From OMOG01 sp041485845 (GTDB lineage: Bacteria > Acidobacteriota > Terriglobia > Bryobacterales > Bryobacteraceae): a stretch of 7,918 nt of DNA. The stretch spans positions 1 to 7,918 of the forward strand of contig JBGPKH010000424.1 of NCBI GenBank assembly GCA_041485845.1. The letters run 5' to 3'. Under the pieces are notes generated by a model, which made no database searches, was not told where the DNA came from, and was given only the letters and a program-made list of their open reading frames with translations. Positions 4,906 through 7,918 of this stretch are shown in pieces. Positions within the stretch are counted from its first letter, which is position 1; every line of letters begins with the position of its first letter. Position numbers and translations under genes: made by a program.

Positions 4906-7455
4906 ATGAGGGTGTCGAGGTCTCGCGTGCTCTTCTGTCTGTTGTTGGCCCTCGTTGTCTTTGCCCTCGGCCAGGAACTCACTTCCATCGCTATCCCGTT
5001 GCGGATCCTGGTGCTGAATTCAGCCGAGGAGGCGGCTCGCGTCCGGGCCGAACTCGAGAAAGGCGCCGATTTCGGCGTGCTCGCACGCCAGAAATCCGTC
5101 GATGCGACATCGCTGGATGGCGGCCTCCTGGGCAAAGTCGATCCCTCCACAATGCGCGAAGAGATCCGAACCGCCCTGCGAGGGCTCGCCCCCGGTCAGA
5201 TTTCGCCGGTGTTTCGGATGCCCTCCGGTTTCGCAATCGTCAAGATGCTGGCGCCGGACGAAATCGCCGGGATCACAGAGTTTCAGCGCGCCCGCCAGGC
5301 CGCCATTCGCGCCGAAAGCAGCATCCGGTTTGACGTGAACGTCTCGGGGTTCAGTGAAGCGGCCGCGGCTCTCGCGAACTATGCCAAGCCTGCCAATTGG
5401 AATACCGATCTGAGAGTGTCCTGCGCCATGCGGCAGCAATCGTTCGCCGATTTGAAGGCCCGTGCAAAGAAGCTGGCCGCAGCCGCGGACGGCGCTGGCC
5501 ACTCGCCTGCCGATTCCGTGGCCTTGCGGCTCGGATTGGCGCAGGTATATGCCTATCAGGGAGAAATGGGTCCGGCTATCGCCCAGTTCGAAGCCGCTCT
5601 CCGCACTGCCTCTGCCGGGGCGCCGAAGCTACTACCCGAGGTAGAAGAGATGCTAGGCGTGGCGTACCTGCACCGGGCGGGAGCGGTCAACGACGTATAC
5701 CTCCACCCCGGGGAGCGCTGCCTCTTTCCGATTCGTCCCGAATTCCGTTACCTCAAGGGTGAAGATTCGCAAAAAGCCATCCAGCACTTCCTCGCATCGC
5801 TTAAGTTGCGGCCTGGCGATATCGAGACCAGGTGGCTGTTGAACCTTGCCTATATGACGCTGGGCAAGTACCCGGCCGGTGTACCAAAAGAGCACCTGTT
5901 GGCGCCTTCGCACTTCGCATCCGCCGAAGACATTGGCCGCTTTACCGACGTGGCGCCTCGTGTAGGACTCGACGCAATCACCTTCGAAGTGGGCGGCCTG
6001 ATCGTCGACGACTTCGATAACGATGGCCGCTTCGATATCGTCACCTCCAACTGGGACTTCTGCGCGCCCATGCATTTCTTCCACAACAACGGGGATGGCA
6101 CGTTTGCCGACCGCAGCGCGCAATCGGGGCTGTCCTCCCAGCTCGGTGGGGCCAACATCCTCCAGGCCGATTACAACAATGACGGCTGCCTGGATATCCT
6201 GGTCCTGCGCGGTGGCTGGGAAACGTCGCTGCGGAAATCGTTGCTGCGCAACAACTGCAACGGCACCTTCACCGATGTCACCGTGGAAGCCGGCCTGGGC
6301 GAGCCAACCCAGACGGAAACTGCCGTTTGGGTGGATATCGATAACGACGGATTCCTCGATCTCTACGCAGGCAACGAAACCGGGCCGAATCAGCTTTTCC
6401 GGAACAACGGCAACGGAACATTTAAGGACATCTCACGGTCGTCGGGGGCCGATCTGTCAATGCTTCCCAAGGCGGTGGTGGCGGCCGATTACGACAATGA
6501 CGGTTATGCCGACCTGTTCGTGTCCAACTACCAGGGTGACAGCGCGCTGCTCCACAACAACCACAACGGAACTTTTACCGATGTAGCGGCTCAGGCTGGC
6601 GTACTGGCCTCAGGCCATGGATTCGGCGCATGGTTTTTCGACTACGACAACGACGGCCGGCCGGATCTTCTGGCGACCAGCTACGCGATGTCCATCGAAG
6701 AAAGCGTCCGCACGTATCTGGGGCTGCCCCACAACTCCGCCAGGATGAAGCTCTACCGCAACCTGGGCAACGGCGCCTTTCGCGATGTGACCGAGGAAAC
6801 CGGACTGAGCAAAGTCTTCATGCCGATGGGCGCCAATTTCGGCGATGTGGATAACGATGGATATCCAGACATCCGTTTCGGGACCGGAGAACTGTCTTAT
6901 GCCTCTCTGCTGCCCAATGTGCTGCTGCATAACCAAGGGGGAAAGAAGTTCGTAGACATCACTGCCTCCTCCGGCACGGGCGAGTTGCACAAAGGGCACG
7001 GCGTGGCATTCGCGGACATGGACAATGACGGAGACGAAGACCTGTTGGAAGTAGTTGGCGGGGGCGTTCCCGGCGATAGCCATACGTTCCGGCTTTTCGA
7101 AAACCCGGGTCACGGCAACGATTGGATCAGCGTGCGGCTGGTAGGTGTCAAGGCGAACCGTGTGGCCATCGGCGCCAAGATCAAAGTGACGGTAAAGAAC
7201 GGAACGGAGACGCGAGCGGTTTATCGGACCGTGGGAAGCGGCGGGTCATTCGGCGCCTCGCCACTGGAACAGCACATCGGGCTGGGTAAATCGGCGGAGA
7301 TCGTCGGCCTGGAGATTCAGTGGCCCGGAGATGCACAGCCGCAGCGGTTTGCGTCCCTGCCCAAAAATCAGGCGATCGAAATCCGGCAGTCCGCCACTGA
7401 CTACCGCGTGATGGAGCGGCCCCGGTACCGGTTGGGAGGCAATCGTGGTCGCTAG
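4906..7455 (+). CDS. CRTAC1-type exported protein: parvulin-like, TPR, FG-GAP propeller, ASPIC/UnbV
   Basis: The 849-residue product is exported. The ATG at 4906 gives a Sec signal (hydrophobic residues 8-21, cleavage near G22), whereas the in-frame TTG at 4819 would bury it. Residues 30-116 resemble a PpiC/SurA parvulin domain: ILVL, GADFGVLARQKS, GGLLGKV, L-APGQIS, SGFAIVKM. Its usual histidines are R33 and A110, so isomerase activity is doubtful. A linker with C173 leads to TPR-like helices near 202-235 and 288-323; ERCLFPI and RWLLNLAYMTLGKYP are typical of the Acidobacteriota/Planctomycetes CRTAC1 family. Seven Ca-binding loops of the DxDxDG type begin at D369, D422, D477, D528, D579, D647 and D704, most followed by NNGNGTF-like strands: one seven-bladed propeller. 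An ASPIC/UnbV domain (about 738-832; IGAKIKV, IQWPGD) ends it. The role is unknown; scaffolding or protein maturation in the periplasm is inferred. The stop overlaps the next gene. Confidence 0.92.
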   Translation: MRVSRSRVLFCLLLALVVFALGQELTSIAIPLRILVLNSAEEAARVRAELEKGADFGVLARQKSVDATSLDGGLLGKVDPSTMREEIRTALRGLAPGQISPVFRMPSGFAIVKMLAPDEIAGITEFQRARQAAIRAESSIRFDVNVSGFSEAAAALANYAKPANWNTDLRVSCAMRQQSFADLKARAKKLAAAADGAGHSPADSVALRLGLAQVYAYQGEMGPAIAQFEAALRTASAGAPKLLPEVEEMLGVAYLHRAGAVNDVYLHPGERCLFPIRPEFRYLKGEDSQKAIQHFLASLKLRPGDIETRWLLNLAYMTLGKYPAGVPKEHLLAPSHFASAEDIGRFTDVAPRVGLDAITFEVGGLIVDDFDNDGRFDIVTSNWDFCAPMHFFHNNGDGTFADRSAQSGLSSQLGGANILQADYNNDGCLDILVLRGGWETSLRKSLLRNNCNGTFTDVTVEAGLGEPTQTETAVWVDIDNDGFLDLYAGNETGPNQLFRNNGNGTFKDISRSSGADLSMLPKAVVAADYDNDGYADLFVSNYQGDSALLHNNHNGTFTDVAAQAGVLASGHGFGAWFFDYDNDGRPDLLATSYAMSIEESVRTYLGLPHNSARMKLYRNLGNGAFRDVTEETGLSKVFMPMGANFGDVDNDGYPDIRFGTGELSYASLLPNVLLHNQGGKKFVDITASSGTGELHKGHGVAFADMDNDGDEDLLEVVGGGVPGDSHTFRLFENPGHGNDWISVRLVGVKANRVAIGAKIKVTVKNGTETRAVYRTVGSGGSFGASPLEQHIGLGKSAEIVGLEIQWPGDAQPQRFASLPKNQAIEIRQSATDYRVMERPRYRLGGNRGR
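7434..7439 (+). promoter_or_regulatory. Shine-Dalgarno site that sets the SCO gene start
   Basis: GGGAGG lies five bases before the GTG at 7445, inside the last codons of the propeller gene. It is the only strong Shine-Dalgarno sequence found ahead of a start in this window, and it supports the GTG start and translation coupled to the upstream gene. Confidence 0.75.
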
Positions 7456-7918
7456 GTCAATCACCTGGTTGTTGCTCCTGGCCGCTGCGAGTCTGTCTGC
7501 CGGCACACGTTACCCGGTCACCGGGATTATTTTGCAGGTAGACCGGCCGCACCGCAGTTTCGTCGCCTCCTGTGCAGCCATTCCCGGGTACATGGAAGCG
7601 ATGGCGATGCCGTATTCCGTTCGGGATAATCGTGAACTGGCCGATCTGAAGCCGGGCGCCTATGTGGACTTCACGCTGGTCGTGGAGAAGAAGCGCTCGT
7701 ATGCCGAAGGCATCCGCATCCATCGCTATGAGGCAACCGAGCGGGAGCCGCTGCTCGCGCGCCGTCTAAAAATGCTCGAAGCCCCTCGCGCCATCGTGAA
7801 ACCCGGTGACGCCGTGCCCGACTTCACATTGATCGACCAGACGGGCCGCCGCGTAACGCTGTCGCAATGGGCTGGGAAAGTGGTTGCCGTTACCTTCATC
7901 TATACCAGTTGCCCGTTG
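7445..7918 (+). CDS. CusF-like/SCO1 fusion protein, 3'-truncated by window
   Basis: 158 codons are visible, from a GTG with a good Shine-Dalgarno site. Residues 5-19 form a Sec signal peptide (WLLLLAAASLSA). Residues 23-95 match the CusF-like copper-binding fold: YPVTGIILQVD, IPGYMEAMAMPYSV, LKPGAYVDFTLVV. The candidate metal ligands are C43, M50, M53 and M55, with Cys where His is usual. Residues 120-158 begin an SCO1/SenC thioredoxin-fold domain (PGDAVPDFTLIDQTGRRVTL, then VTFIYTSCPL); C156 is the first Cys of the SCO CxxxC copper/redox motif, and the second lies beyond the end. SCO proteins deliver copper to, or reduce, the CuA centre of cytochrome oxidase in the periplasm. The gene overlaps the propeller gene by 11 bases, so the two are almost surely cotranscribed. 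The family call is strong; the actual copper client is unknown. Confidence 0.9.
   Translation, partial: MVARSITWLLLLAAASLSAGTRYPVTGIILQVDRPHRSFVASCAAIPGYMEAMAMPYSVRDNRELADLKPGAYVDFTLVVEKKRSYAEGIRIHRYEATEREPLLARRLKMLEAPRAIVKPGDAVPDFTLIDQTGRRVTLSQWAGKVVAVTFIYTSCPL

Noticed and set aside
1..7918. CRISPR array, tRNA, rRNA, insertion sequence or phage genes
   Set aside because: No regularly spaced direct repeats, cloverleaf, ribosomal RNA stretch, transposase or terminal repeats with target duplications were seen on either strand.

Overview
The window is GC-rich bacterial DNA with every supported gene on the + strand. The gene content points to the phylum Acidobacteriota, probably near Solibacter/Bryobacter. 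It holds a very large Oar-like TonB-dependent outer-membrane receptor without a SusD partner, a Tat-exported beta-helix protein, a CRTAC1-type (FG-GAP plus ASPIC/UnbV) secreted protein, and an SCO1 protein with a CusF-like N-terminal domain. This assignment is inferred from family content and was not confirmed by a search.

Layout: (1) Bases 1-3113 hold the 3' part of a TonB-dependent receptor gene, from the plug domain to the C-terminal Phe; its start lies outside the window. (2) The roughly 400-base gap 3114-3518 holds a strong 12-bp RNA hairpin (3193-3222), a short stretch that may be the eroded tail of a DUF1080-type protein (3240-3328), and an extended -10-like motif just before the next gene. 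(3) Bases 3519-4709 encode a Tat-signal right-handed beta-helix protein. (4) The gap 4710-4905 holds a 9-bp inverted repeat enclosing smaller palindromes, then another extended -10-like motif. (5) Bases 4906-7455 encode an 849-residue exported protein: degenerate parvulin, TPR, seven-bladed FG-GAP propeller, ASPIC/UnbV. (6) Bases 7445-7918 begin an exported CusF-like/SCO1 fusion gene, overlapping the previous gene by 11 bases and cut by the window end just after the first Cys of the SCO copper motif.

All four products are predicted to leave the cytoplasm: one in the outer membrane, one exported folded by Tat, two by Sec. The last two genes are very likely one transcriptional unit with coupled translation. 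This suggests a link between the parvulin/TPR/propeller protein and periplasmic copper handling or cuproprotein maturation. The receptor and beta-helix genes look like separate units. The most interesting points are the parvulin-like domain that has lost both signature histidines and is fused to a CRTAC1 protein, its coupling to a copper chaperone with an altered metal-site pattern (Cys in place of His), and two genes that look leaderless with matching -10-like motifs.
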